From Pseudomonadota bacterium (GTDB taxonomy: Bacteria > Desulfobacterota > Desulfobacteria > Desulfobacterales > RPRI01), in contig JAHJRK010000350.1 in NCBI GenBank assembly GCA_018830925.1, forward strand, positions 1-13,236: DNA of 13,236 bases, in the 5' to 3' direction. Numbering within the stretch: the stretch's first letter is position 1; the number at the start of each line of letters is the position of its first letter. The notes under the pieces were generated by a model. It saw nothing but the letters and a program-made list of their open reading frames with translations, was not told the origin of the DNA and searched no databases. The position numbers and the translations under genes are program-made. Shown piece by piece: positions 6,466 to 12,633 of this stretch.

Positions 6466-7320
6466 TCACCGAATAGCAGACGCGATGCCGACTCGCTTTG
6501 GACATGGAAGATCCTGGTGACCATGCACGAAGTACCTTGTATAGGCCTCATCATGGGTCAGAAATTCGACGTGCGTAAACCCGGCCCTGAGCAGTTTGGA
6601 TTTAAACGCCTCGGGTTCAAAGTGGCTTATGAACGGCTCGCCTACAGATTCAACACGCTCGGCAAGACGTGCAGCCCCAACCTTTGATGCCAGTGATTTT
6701 TGGGTGGGAGGCTGCAAAAACGTAACGACGACTTGGCTCCCTGCTGGAAAATTGGCCATAGACCGAAGTGTTTCATCTATCGCTATTTCGGTGAGATACA
6801 TGGTGACACCGAGCCAGCAGAAGAATGTTCGCTCCGCAATTGAGATGCCATTTCTAAGCAACCCTTCGCCCAATGATTCGCCTTCGAAGTCGATACCCGC
6901 GAATGTGACATTTTCCGGAATGCTCAAGGACGCATCGGCGATCCGCGAGTGCTTCAGGGATTGCGTTCCTGGATGGTCGACTTCGACGATCTTCAGATCG
7001 TTTGCCCATCTGGGTTGCCTCAGTGCGAAGGTGTCGAAGCCTGCGCCAAGAACGACATATTGAGAAATGCCTCGTTGAGCTGCGGTCAGAAGCTGGTCTT
7101 CGGCGTATCGAGACCGAAGAACAACATGTGAGCGCAAGGCTCGCGCCTCAGGTGTTTGATAGCGCTCTGCTGCCTCGCTTATCCGTTCCGGGGCGTCTTT
7201 TCCGAGCAGTTGTACGGCAACTGCGTCTTCAAGAACGAGAGGTTTCGCATCAAGTATTTGATGTGCGGCACGCATGTACGCTGTTGCCAGAGCTGTTCGA
7301 CTTGCTTCGCGATTACTCAT
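6466..7320 (-). CDS. SAM-dependent methyltransferase (TIGR00027-like), in an integron cassette
   Basis: This 284-residue class I methyltransferase resembles the TIGR00027/Ppm1-like family, whose substrates are mostly unknown (small molecules or carboxyl groups). Motif I for SAM binding is VVLGAGFDT (residues 89-97), followed by the acidic residue in VEVDHP (about 113-115). An FFCWLGVTMYL motif, typical of the family, lies further on. The ATG at 7320 is chosen because GAGG precedes it by 5 nt and similarity starts there. The in-frame start at 7359 would lie across the crossover core at 7333-7339 and inside another cassette. The gene is flanked by inverted copies of GTTAGGCCCA, the boundaries of one cassette. 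Confidence 0.85.
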   Translation of the reverse strand: MSNREASRTALATAYMRAAHQILDAKPLVLEDAVAVQLLGKDAPERISEAAERYQTPEARALRSHVVLRSRYAEDQLLTAAQRGISQYVVLGAGFDTFALRQPRWANDLKIVEVDHPGTQSLKHSRIADASLSIPENVTFAGIDFEGESLGEGLLRNGISIAERTFFCWLGVTMYLTEIAIDETLRSMANFPAGSQVVVTFLQPPTQKSLASKVGAARLAERVESVGEPFISHFEPEAFKSKLLRAGFTHVEFLTHDEAYTRYFVHGHQDLPCPKRVGIASAIR

Positions 7321-7332
7321 GGTTTCCTCTGG

Positions 7333-7339
7333 GCCTAAC
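7333..7339 (-). other. attC R'-type box at the start of the methyltransferase cassette
   Basis: GTTAGGC on the minus strand fits GTTRRRY and lies 12 nt upstream of the methyltransferase start codon, the normal place for a cassette's leading edge. A possible partner box is GTCTAAA on the minus strand around 7360-7366, with one mismatch to RYYYAAC. Paired arms are not convincing, so this attC may be degenerate. Confidence 0.5.
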
Positions 7340-7343
7340 GAAA

Positions 7344-7552
7344 CTGTCGAAAAAGTCAATTTTAGACTATATTTCTAAATCACCCGAAAAAGCACTCTTT
7401 CTCGGTCTGTTTTTAAAACAGAAGTATAGTCGCACCAGAGGCACGACGTACAACAATCTAAATGGTTTTTACTATCAACCCTCATTTTTCTTTTCTGTTT
7501 CATTGTGTGCCTTCTGACAAAAACTTAACCGAAAAATTTACTTTTTCGACAG
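7344..7552. repeat. 20-bp inverted repeats bounding the short cassette
   Basis: CTGTCGAAAAAGTCAATTTT (7344-7363) and its inverted copy at 7533-7552 differ at one base. Together they enclose 209 bp that fit almost exactly between two crossover cores (7333-7339 and 7553-7559). This could be a MITE-like element sitting in a cassette, or a feature of the cassette itself. Confidence 0.6.
7375..7503 (-). CDS. Possible 42-residue Cys-rich peptide in short cassette
   Basis: An ATG at 7503 with AGAAGG 6 nt upstream opens a 42-codon frame ending in TAG. The peptide is basic at its N-terminus (MKQKRKMR) and has a compact Cys cluster, CCTSCLWC, in the middle. No signal peptide or membrane segment is seen. 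It is the only plausible gene in this cassette, but short frames arise by chance, and I recognise no family. Confidence 0.35.
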   Translation of the reverse strand: MKQKRKMRVDSKNHLDCCTSCLWCDYTSVLKTDRERVLFRVI

Positions 7553-7615
7553 GCTCAACGTCTAGGATCACCTGCAAAAAATGGCGTAGCTATTTTTTGT
7601 CAGGTGCATCCGTTT
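7553..7615 (-). other. attC site split by the intron, main part
   Basis: Read on the minus strand, the closing box is GTTGAGC (7553-7559), which fits GTTRRRY. The arms are GGATGCACCTGACAAAAAAT (7592-7611) and ATTTTTTGCAGGTGATCC (7565-7582). They pair fully except for two extrahelical bases, a G and an A on the same arm, exactly the attC signature. The opening box is interrupted: GTT at 7612-7614 on the plus strand and GGGC at 9543-9546 would join to GTTGGGC, the complement of RYYYAAC. Confidence 0.75.
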
Positions 7616-8122
7616 GTGTACGCCCGGCACGGGCGTGAATTTATGGGGTGAAAGACCCCTATACGTGAATCCTGTTAATGTGTTTAATACATTAACAAAA
7701 GTATTAGCCGAAGGCAAGGGCATCTTCGTGAGAAGCTGTCTGAAGGAAGCCAGAGTGCAAAGCTATGAGCCGACGAACAGAAACAGCATATAAGGCCCAG
7801 TCTCCGGGTGAGTTAGCACAACATAACAAAGCCCCGGATTCAGGAGATAGGGTAAATGTTGCGGTTGTGTAGCAAAAGTTCACGTTCTTATCCGGGGAGA
7901 TCTGTCTGAAATAGCGTTCGTTTAGGCTATGGAAGCCGGACTGAGGCCCATCCTGAAAAGGATGGAATCGCCACCGAATTCTAAGGCTGAAACGAAAACG
8001 CATCGGACGGCAACGTTCGATGGTATCAGGCAGAAGTCAGCAAAGGCCATAGTAGCCCAACGCCCGGGGCAATGCCCGGGACATGGTGAAGGGCCGAACA
8101 CTTAAACAGGGAAGGAGCCTCA

Positions 8123-9463
8123 ATGAGCTCGCATAACACAAAGAACTCGAACGAAGGAGTGAATATGCGGCGCGTTATTGAAACGCCCAACCCGGATGGT
8201 TACCTGCTGGAACGGATATTATCCAGAGAAAACATGCAACAGGCATGGAAACGAGTCAAGGCCAACAAAGGGGCTCCCGGCGTCGATAATATATCGATAG
8301 AGGATTTCCCCGACTTTGCCCATGAGAACTGGAGAACTATCCGTGAATCGCTGTCGGATGGCAGCTATCAACCCTTGCCGGTTAAACGGGTGGAAATTCC
8401 CAAGCAATCGGGCGGTACCCGTCCATTGGGCATTCCAACCGTCACAGACCGGTTGATCCAACAAGCTATAGCTCGGGTTTTAATGCCGATCTTTGACCCG
8501 GAATTTTCGGATTCAAGTTATGGATTCAGGCCGGGTAGGTCTGCCCACGATGCGGTCTACAAAGTCCGGGAATACATCAAAGAGGGCTACCGGATTGCGG
8601 TGGACATGGATTTGTCAGAGTTTTTCGATACGGTCAACCATGATGTGCTTATGCACCGGGTGGCCCGGATAATCAAAGACAAACGTGTCCTGAAGCTGAT
8701 CGGTAAGTACCTGAGAGCCGGTGTAGTGGTTAACGGACGCTTACAGGTCACCCGAAAGGGTGTTCCCCAAGGCGGCCCGCTATCCCCGCTTTTGGCTAAT
8801 ATACTTCTGGATGATCTGGATAAAGAGCTTGAGAAGAGGGGACACAGATTTGTCCGCTATGCCGATGACTTTCTCGTGTTAGTGAAAAGTCAACTGGCAG
8901 GAGTGAGAGTGTCTCAAAGTATCGAGCGGTTTCTCAACCGTAGGCTCAAACTCAAGGTCAATGAGAAGAAAAGCCGGGTGGCAAGAACGGATAACACGGA
9001 CTTTTTGGGGTTCACCTTCAAAGGTGCCAAAATTCATTGGTCAGACAGGGCTTTCCAGCAATTTAAATGGAGAATCAAATATCTGTCCGGTAGAAGTTGG
9101 TTCGTGTCCATGGAATACCGCATGAAGAAGATTGCGCAGTATCTTCGGGGTTGGATGAATTATTTCGGAATATCGGAATATTATCGTCCGATACCTGAAA
9201 TCGATCACTGGCTCCGGCGACGGGTGCGCATGTGTTATTGGAAACAATGGCGCTATGTTCGAACCCGAGTTCGCAACCTTCTTAAAATGGGTGCCCATCC
9301 GAACGTTGCCATTCCCATGAGTTTATCACGGAAAGGCCCGTGGAAATGCGCCAGAACATTAGCCACGCAAACCGGCATGACAATTCAATGGCTAAAGGAT
9401 CAAGGTCTGCTATCTGTCAAAGAACAGTGGGTAAACATTCATTACCCGACTACGGTCCGGTAA
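8123..9463 (+). CDS. ltrA: Group II intron reverse transcriptase/maturase
   Basis: This 446-residue protein helps the intron RNA fold and splice, and copies it into DNA at a new site. It has the RT0-RT7 order: KANKGAPGVDNISIEDF, RPLGIPTVTDRLIQQAIA, SSYGFRPGRSAHDAV, the metal-binding VDMDLSEFFD (D161), GVPQGGPLSPLLANILLDDLD, and the catalytic YADD (246-249). The X (maturase) domain follows (YLRGWMNYFGISEY). The protein ends without an HNH endonuclease domain, as in class C introns. The ATG at 8123 has AAGGAG 5 nt upstream; a second ATG at 8165 also has AAGGAG nearby. The frame is intact, so the element may still be active. Confidence 0.95.
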   Translation: MSSHNTKNSNEGVNMRRVIETPNPDGYLLERILSRENMQQAWKRVKANKGAPGVDNISIEDFPDFAHENWRTIRESLSDGSYQPLPVKRVEIPKQSGGTRPLGIPTVTDRLIQQAIARVLMPIFDPEFSDSSYGFRPGRSAHDAVYKVREYIKEGYRIAVDMDLSEFFDTVNHDVLMHRVARIIKDKRVLKLIGKYLRAGVVVNGRLQVTRKGVPQGGPLSPLLANILLDDLDKELEKRGHRFVRYADDFLVLVKSQLAGVRVSQSIERFLNRRLKLKVNEKKSRVARTDNTDFLGFTFKGAKIHWSDRAFQQFKWRIKYLSGRSWFVSMEYRMKKIAQYLRGWMNYFGISEYYRPIPEIDHWLRRRVRMCYWKQWRYVRTRVRNLLKMGAHPNVAIPMSLSRKGPWKCARTLATQTGMTIQWLKDQGLLSVKEQWVNIHYPTTVR

Positions 9464-9470
9464 TTTAAGT

Positions 9471-9539
9471 GAACCGCGCAGTGCGGACCCGCTTGCTGCG
9501 TGGTGTGGGGGCTGGGGGAGAAAAACCCCCGGCTACCCG
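9471..9539 (+). ncRNA. Intron domains V and VI
   Basis: GAACCGCGCAG to CTGCGTGGTGTG forms the catalytic domain V helix; the GAACCGC ... GGTGGTGTG-like frame is typical of class C introns. GGGGCTGGGGG to CCCCCGGCTACCC forms domain VI, with the branch region near the 3' end. Boundaries are approximate, judged by eye. Confidence 0.7.
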
Positions 9540-9579
9540 ATTGGGCTTTAACAGCCTATACTTGGGAAATCCTAATTGT

Positions 9580-10056
9580 TCATGACGATCGTACATAAAT
9601 GATCACTATAGCTGCCGCAGACAACAACACTGTTATCGATATTTGGGCAAGATGAGACCAATTCCTCCATCCTTTTGTTCTAGACATTTTAGCAATTTCC
9701 ATATTGATATTCTCTGAGAATGACAGGTTGAGCATCTTTCGCATTTCCAGATCATAATAAAGATAGATAGATTTATCGATTGAGTTTGCCTTTGATACTC
9801 CATTGCTCCAGTAGCCATGGAGAAAAACGAGCAAAGCTCCCACAATCGCAGCTCCTATCCAGGCGAATGAAGCACCTAGTGGAAATGTCTCTTCTATTTT
9901 TGCTGGCTGGACAAGACCAGCTAATAGTATTGCTAAGGCAGTCCAAATGCTTAGGGAGAGTTTCCATTCATAGTTACGTCGATCGTTAAAACTGCCATAA
10001 GCGGATCGTTTAAGACTTTCAATGGATTCGAAGCGTCTTCGTTCGGTATCAGTCAT
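9580..10056 (-). CDS. Hypothetical membrane protein, cassette gene of platform 2
   Basis: This 158-residue protein has no family that I recognise. It starts with a charged, soluble segment (residues 1-32). Three hydrophobic segments follow, about 33-50, 62-82 and 138-156, so it is probably an inner membrane protein with a cytoplasmic, charged stretch between the second and third. The ATG at 10056 has GGAG 8 nt upstream. Only 36 nt separate it from the crossover core GTTGGGC at 10093-10099, the usual tight leader of an integron cassette. Its own attC downstream is the one broken by the group II intron. Confidence 0.65.
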   Translation of the reverse strand: MTDTERRRFESIESLKRSAYGSFNDRRNYEWKLSLSIWTALAILLAGLVQPAKIEETFPLGASFAWIGAAIVGALLVFLHGYWSNGVSKANSIDKSIYLYYDLEMRKMLNLSFSENINMEIAKMSRTKGWRNWSHLAQISITVLLSAAAIVIIYVRSS

Positions 10057-10092
10057 ATTTAATCTCCATGGCCCTTTTTAAATATTTGAACG

Positions 10093-10099
10093 GCCCAAC
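10093..10099 (-). other. Crossover core at the start of the membrane-protein cassette
   Basis: GTTGGGC on the minus strand fits GTTRRRY and lies 36 nt before the gene's start codon. The same heptamer is at the attI-type junction of platform 1. Here it is separated from the attI homologue (10292-10298) by about 190 bp of palindromic DNA. Confidence 0.55.
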
Positions 10100-10298
10100 G
10101 TCGGCTGTTGAGCCGTGAGCATCAGAGGTCTAAAAAAATGTTCTTTTTTTTTAGACCGAGAAGCGCAGTCGGCTCGAACGCCCTTGATAGGTGGAGCGTG
10201 AGCGGAACCTGTCAAGGGTGTTCGAGTGTAACTCAACAGCCGCCGATAAGTGAGATGGCCGAAGGCCAAGTGAGCACTAGCGAACGGTCTCACTTATC
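10100..10298. repeat. Compound nested palindromes, possible orf-less cassette(s)
   Basis: An outer stem (CGGCTGTTGAG near 10103 with CTCAACAGCCG near 10232) encloses two hairpins. The first is GGTCTAAAAAAA with TTTTTTTTAGACC (about 10127-10157). The second is TCGAACGCCCTTGATAGGT with ACCTGTCAAGGGTGTTCGA (about 10173-10226, with wobbles). To the right, GATAAGTGAGA pairs perfectly with TCTCACTTATC (about 10245-10298) around a small TGGCC/GGCCA hairpin. GTTGAGT-type boxes occur inside. No ORF of note is present. It may be one or two gene-less cassettes with long attC sites, or a structured RNA. Confidence 0.6.
10292..10298 (-). other. attI-type core of platform 2 (degenerate)
   Basis: GATAAGT on the minus strand lies at exactly the same offset (9 nt) from the duplicated 146-bp region as GTTGGGC does in platform 1. 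It differs from GTTRRRY only at the second base. Confidence 0.45.
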
Positions 10299-10306
10299 AT
10301 TGTTAA

Positions 10307-10452
10307 TAAGTGGAAAATTTTCCATGTATTGACTATATAGAATGGAAAATATTTCCATGTATTGACTTATTATAGATAAAACATGGAAAAAACCCGATTG
10401 AATTTTCCATGTTTCGATAATATTAGCCGTTATCATGGAAATCGAGAATAAA
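10307..10452 (+). promoter_or_regulatory. attI/intI upstream region, copy 2
   Basis: This is the second copy of the region at 6100-6245. The palindromes are cleaner here: TGGAAAATTTTCCA (about 10311-10324) and TGGAAAATATTTCCA (about 10343-10357), each followed by TGTATTGACT, giving a direct repeat of about 17 bp at a spacing of about 32 bp, or three helical turns. A third pair, ACATGGAAAA/TTTTCCATGT, lies downstream (about 10381-10412). TTGACT occurs twice (10329-10334 and 10362-10367) and may serve as a -35 element. The repeats could be integrase-binding direct repeats of attI or operators for a repressor. Confidence 0.6.
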
Positions 10453-10530
10453 AATCAGCTCTTGTCTGTAACCATCCACGCAAGTTTGTCATGCTATAGC
10501 TCGAAGGATGGCTTGCACATGCTCCGGTGA
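10435..10530 (+). pseudogene. intI: Second integron integrase gene remnant (start only)
   Basis: The ATG and first codons (MEIENK) match the start of the intI fragment at 6228 (MEIKNK). Similarity stops after about 18 nt of coding sequence; the frame then runs through unrelated DNA to a TGA. Only the start of the gene survives. It is recognised through the 146-bp homology around it rather than by protein similarity alone. Confidence 0.5.
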
Positions 10531-10590
10531 AAGCTCAGTACGTACCCAATTTTCCCCTGAAAACTGTAAAACGAAATAGTCTTTTTTATA
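10489..10590 (-). pseudogene. Possible 3' end of an unknown gene
   Basis: A 33-codon frame without a start codon, just after an in-frame TAA, ends in TGA and has a protein-like character: DYFVLQFSGENWVRTELSPE, then HVQAILRAIA. It may be the tail of a gene whose front was lost when the platform 2 integrase gene was cut. I recognise no family. Confidence 0.25.
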
Positions 10591-10594
10591 TTAA

Positions 10595-10610
10595 GCGTCA
10601 TCCATGACGC
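10595..10610. repeat. Short perfect hairpin
   Basis: GCGTCAT and ATGACGC are separated by 2 nt. No T run follows on either strand, so it is not an obvious intrinsic terminator. Confidence 0.4.
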
Positions 10611-10664
10611 ATGAGAATTTTGATGGGATTGTTGAAATGCGGACTTAAAAGACCATAAAGCACC

Positions 10665-10995
10665 TGATTTGTCAATGAATATCGACGGCAGCGTTAAAAG
10701 TCCGATTAGCGCTCGAGGTTAGCGCTATCGCTTCACTTCGTGTCACTATCGTGTCTTCGTTGCGCTTCATCCCGTTATGATTGCGGCGTACCCTCATGTA
10801 CGCCTTATCACACGAGATTTGCGACGCCTTGAACTTGAACTTTTTACTTTGCCGTCGGTATTTATACTTATCATGAAAATAATATTTTCACGCTTCCGTC
10901 AATAATGAAGTATTAGAAAAGTCAAAGGGATAGGGTTAAATCCGCCACAAAGATCGGCGGACCTTCGGGGGGCATGGGTTCAAGTGAGCTGGAAA
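10665..10995 (+). repeat. Direct repeat, left copy (interrupted)
   Basis: TGATTTGTCAATGAATAT (10665-10682), then, beyond the MITE-like insertion, GGGATAGGGTTAAA (10927-10940) and GTTCAAGTGAGCTGG (about 10978-10992) occur in the same order as in a compact copy at 11636-11704. The stretch 10531-11044 holds no convincing complete gene. A TCCGCC/GGCGGA hairpin lies at about 10941-10961. Confidence 0.5.
10680..10860. mobile_element. Candidate MITE of about 180 bp
   Basis: Inverted ends of 24 nt (TATCGACGGCAGCGTTAAAA... at 10680-10703 and its partner at 10837-10860) match at 19 positions. Inside is a smaller hairpin, GGCGTAC/GTACGCC. There is no ORF. The left end lies at the edge of an 18-nt repeat whose other copy (11636-11653) is not interrupted in this way, which supports an insertion. 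A possible TA duplication flanks the ends. The parent transposase is unknown. Confidence 0.45.
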
Positions 10996-11044
10996 AGCGA
11001 GTGGGAATATGAGTTTTCAGGGGCGTGAGGAGCGCGGTCTATTA

Positions 11045-11272
11045 TCAACTCTCTCCATGCCGTTGTTCGGTCATCTTTTGCCTCTTGATAATTGCAGTGA
11101 GACTGCGAAGGGCTTCGTTAACCGAGTCGTGATCGGGGAAATACACAGCCACATCAGGATCAATGACTACTACGTTGGAACCCTCTGCGTACTGCTTTGC
11201 ATATTTACCCCGGATTCCGCCGGAAAAGTCATACTCCTCCAACATGTCCGGATCATTCTTCATTCTATTCAT
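11045..11272 (-). CDS. Antitoxin paired with BrnT-type toxin
   Basis: This small acidic protein of 75 residues has the motif EEYDFSGGIRGKYAKQYAEG followed by NVVVIDPDVAVYFPD-x-x-SVNEALRSL. That is the pattern of the short antitoxin often found beside BrnT toxins; it differs from the ribbon-helix-helix BrnA. The ATG at 11272 lies inside the toxin's last codons, giving an 8-nt overlap (ATGAATAG), so translation is coupled. A longer frame from 11365 lies wholly inside the toxin gene and is rejected. It would neutralise the toxin and may repress the operon. Confidence 0.72.
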   Translation of the reverse strand: MNRMKNDPDMLEEYDFSGGIRGKYAKQYAEGSNVVVIDPDVAVYFPDHDSVNEALRSLTAIIKRQKMTEQRHGES

Positions 11273-11537
11273 ACCTGAACCTTTCCTTGTTTGTCGCCAA
11301 CCTGGCGCTGATGATTCGGATTCGATCACTTCTTTCTGTGTGGACGATAACCAGAGGTCGTCCATCTATGGATTGCCCAATCAGGACAAGTCGTTCTTCA
11401 TCATCGGAGTGGAGCGGATCGCCAATCGTTCTCGACAACGGGTCACGGAACGCTGTGCTCGCTTCGTCAAAGGAGACACCATGTGTCTTAACGTTCAATA
11501 GTGCTTTTTTCGGATCCCATTCAAACAATAACCCCAT
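11265..11537 (-). CDS. brnT: BrnT-family toxin (ribonuclease-type)
   Basis: BrnT toxins are small RelE-like proteins that stop growth by cutting RNA. The 90-residue protein shows the family pattern: FEWDPKKALLNVKTHGVSFDEA at the N-terminus, FRDPLSRTIGDPLHSDDEERLVLIG in the middle, and the terminal strand RIRIISARLATNKERFRYE. The ATG at 11537 is the natural start. GGGAGAAAG lies about 12 nt upstream, slightly far. The toxin comes first and the antitoxin overlaps its end, the usual brnT order. The pair could stabilise the neighbouring accessory DNA. It is bracketed by direct repeats, which hints that it moved in as a unit. Confidence 0.85.
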   Translation of the reverse strand: MGLLFEWDPKKALLNVKTHGVSFDEASTAFRDPLSRTIGDPLHSDDEERLVLIGQSIDGRPLVIVHTERSDRIRIISARLATNKERFRYE

Positions 11538-11635
11538 AAGATGTCAACTTTCTCCCACGTCAAAGCCGAACAACTAATTGGATTGATCTGCATAACATGC
11601 CATGGGATTTCTTGCTTAAGGAACCACATTGTGTT

Positions 11636-11704
11636 TGATTTGTCAATGAATATTAAAAGGATAGGGTTCAAGGGGATGTGGATTCGAGGATTCAAGTGAT
11701 CTGG
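11636..11704 (+). repeat. Direct repeat, right copy (compact)
   Basis: The three blocks of the left copy recur here close together: TGATTTGTCAATGAATAT (11636-11653), GGATAGGGTTCAA (about 11659-11671) and ATTCAAGTGATCTGG (about 11690-11704). The two copies bracket the toxin-antitoxin pair. Confidence 0.5.
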
Positions 11705-11724
11705 GCACATTCTCTGTTTGCAGA

Positions 11725-11751
11725 TTGCTTAAATAATGTTGATGCTATAAT
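11725..11751 (+). promoter_or_regulatory. Possible promoter of the PAP2-like gene
   Basis: TATAAT (11746-11751) is a perfect -10 box, 32 bp before the start codon. TTGCTT (11725-11730) could be the -35 box, but the 15-bp spacer is short. Confidence 0.4.
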
Positions 11752-11783
11752 ATTTTCAACGTAAACAAACAGGAGTCGGTCAA

Positions 11784-12633
11784 ATGGAATGCATGAAGAA
11801 TGCACAAATAAAACGTCTTTTAACCTGCCTTGTGAAGCTGCGCTTTTGGGCCTCGATACTGTTAATCCTGCCCCTTGTTGCTTCCTGCGGTAACCTTTCA
11901 AACGGCAGAAGATGGGGGCGGGACGCAACCCTGTTCCCCGGATGGGAAAGGATAAAACAATCCGCCGTAAATGTTGCGCTTAAACCTGAGACATGGGCGC
12001 CTGCAATATGTGCCGCTGTTATCCAGATAGACAATGCGGATGAAAGAATATCGGAATGGGCTGTCAGACATACGCCTGTTTTCGGTTCGGAAGAACGTGC
12101 AGGTGATGCAAGCGATCTGATGGTTGATGCGACCGGCATTGCCTATCTTGCAACCACTCTCGCGACGCCAGGCGGAGATAATGCTAAAGAGTGGACGAAA
12201 GCAAAATCAAAGGGATTTGCTGTAGGTTTAGCAAGTCTGCAGGTATCCAAGGGCGCTACGACCTTTCTGAAAGAAGCGACGAAACGTGAAGGCCCCGACA
12301 AGGGCGGACGATTGTTTCCCTTCGATGCATACATCGAAGGCTTCTTCCCAGGCGGCACTCGCGTCGCGAAATCTCGAATCGATTCCAATGTCAAACACGG
12401 CAAGGTATGCTTTCAGGGCTGGCTTTACCACGCTGGCCGCCGGAGCAGCCTGGGCGCGTGTGGAAGGAAGAAGGCACTATCTGAGTGATGTTCTTGTCGG
12501 ATATTCTCTGGGGCATTTTATCAGCGCATTTATTAATGACGCATTTCTCGGGATTGATTCGCCTGATGATCCGGGGCTTGTTATAGAAGCCTCGAAAGAT
12601 GAGTTTATCGTCGGAATAGGATGGGCTTTTTAA
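11784..12633 (+). pseudogene. PAP2-type phosphatase lipoprotein gene, broken by a frameshift
   Basis: PAP2 proteins are acid phosphatases acting on lipid phosphates at membranes or in the periplasm. The start at 11784 has AGGAG 8 nt upstream. An N-terminal signal ends in a lipobox (LVASC), so the product would be a lipoprotein. The first frame runs to KEATKREGPDK (motif 1, KR-x-GP). Motif 2 (FPSMHTSKAS, with Met in place of the usual Gly) and motif 3 (ARVEGRRHYLSDVLVG) lie in the next frame, which continues to a stop at 12631-12633. The shift falls at about 12298-12315, around AAGGGCGGACGATTG, where one extra base or two missing bases would explain it. It could be a real mutation or a sequencing error. 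It overlaps the coaE stop by 3 nt. Confidence 0.82.

Larger units (their letters stand above)
7616..9541 (+). mobile_element. Group IIC intron (IIC-attC type)
   Basis: This self-splicing retroelement of about 1.9 kb begins near GTGTACGCCCGG, which folds at once into the first stem (CGCCCG-GCA-CGGGCG), and ends near CTACCCGAT. The RNA part before the ORF (7616-8122) has the usual paired segments, e.g. GGGGTGAAAGACCCC. Domain V is around 9471-9507, where ACCGCGCAG pairs with CTGCGTGGT, and domain VI around 9509-9539, a GGGGG/CCCCC hairpin. It lies in the opening box of an attC, antisense to the cassettes, as known for the IIC-attC lineage. Exact ends are uncertain by one or two bases because T is repeated at both junctions. 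Confidence 0.85.

Noticed and set aside
7704..8003. 99-codon minus-strand frame inside the intron
   Set aside because: It lies in the structured RNA part of the group II intron and has no ribosome site or recognisable protein character.
10307..10412. CRISPR-like repeat spacing
   Set aside because: Only two or three short palindromic units occur, there is no constant repeat of 24 nt or more, and the same pattern lies before the other intI copy.
10595..10610. Intrinsic terminator
   Set aside because: The 7-bp stem has no T run on either side in the right position.
11784..12139. Minus-strand frames opposite the PAP2-like gene
   Set aside because: The plus strand has a lipobox, ribosome site and PAP2 motifs; the opposite frames are shadows.
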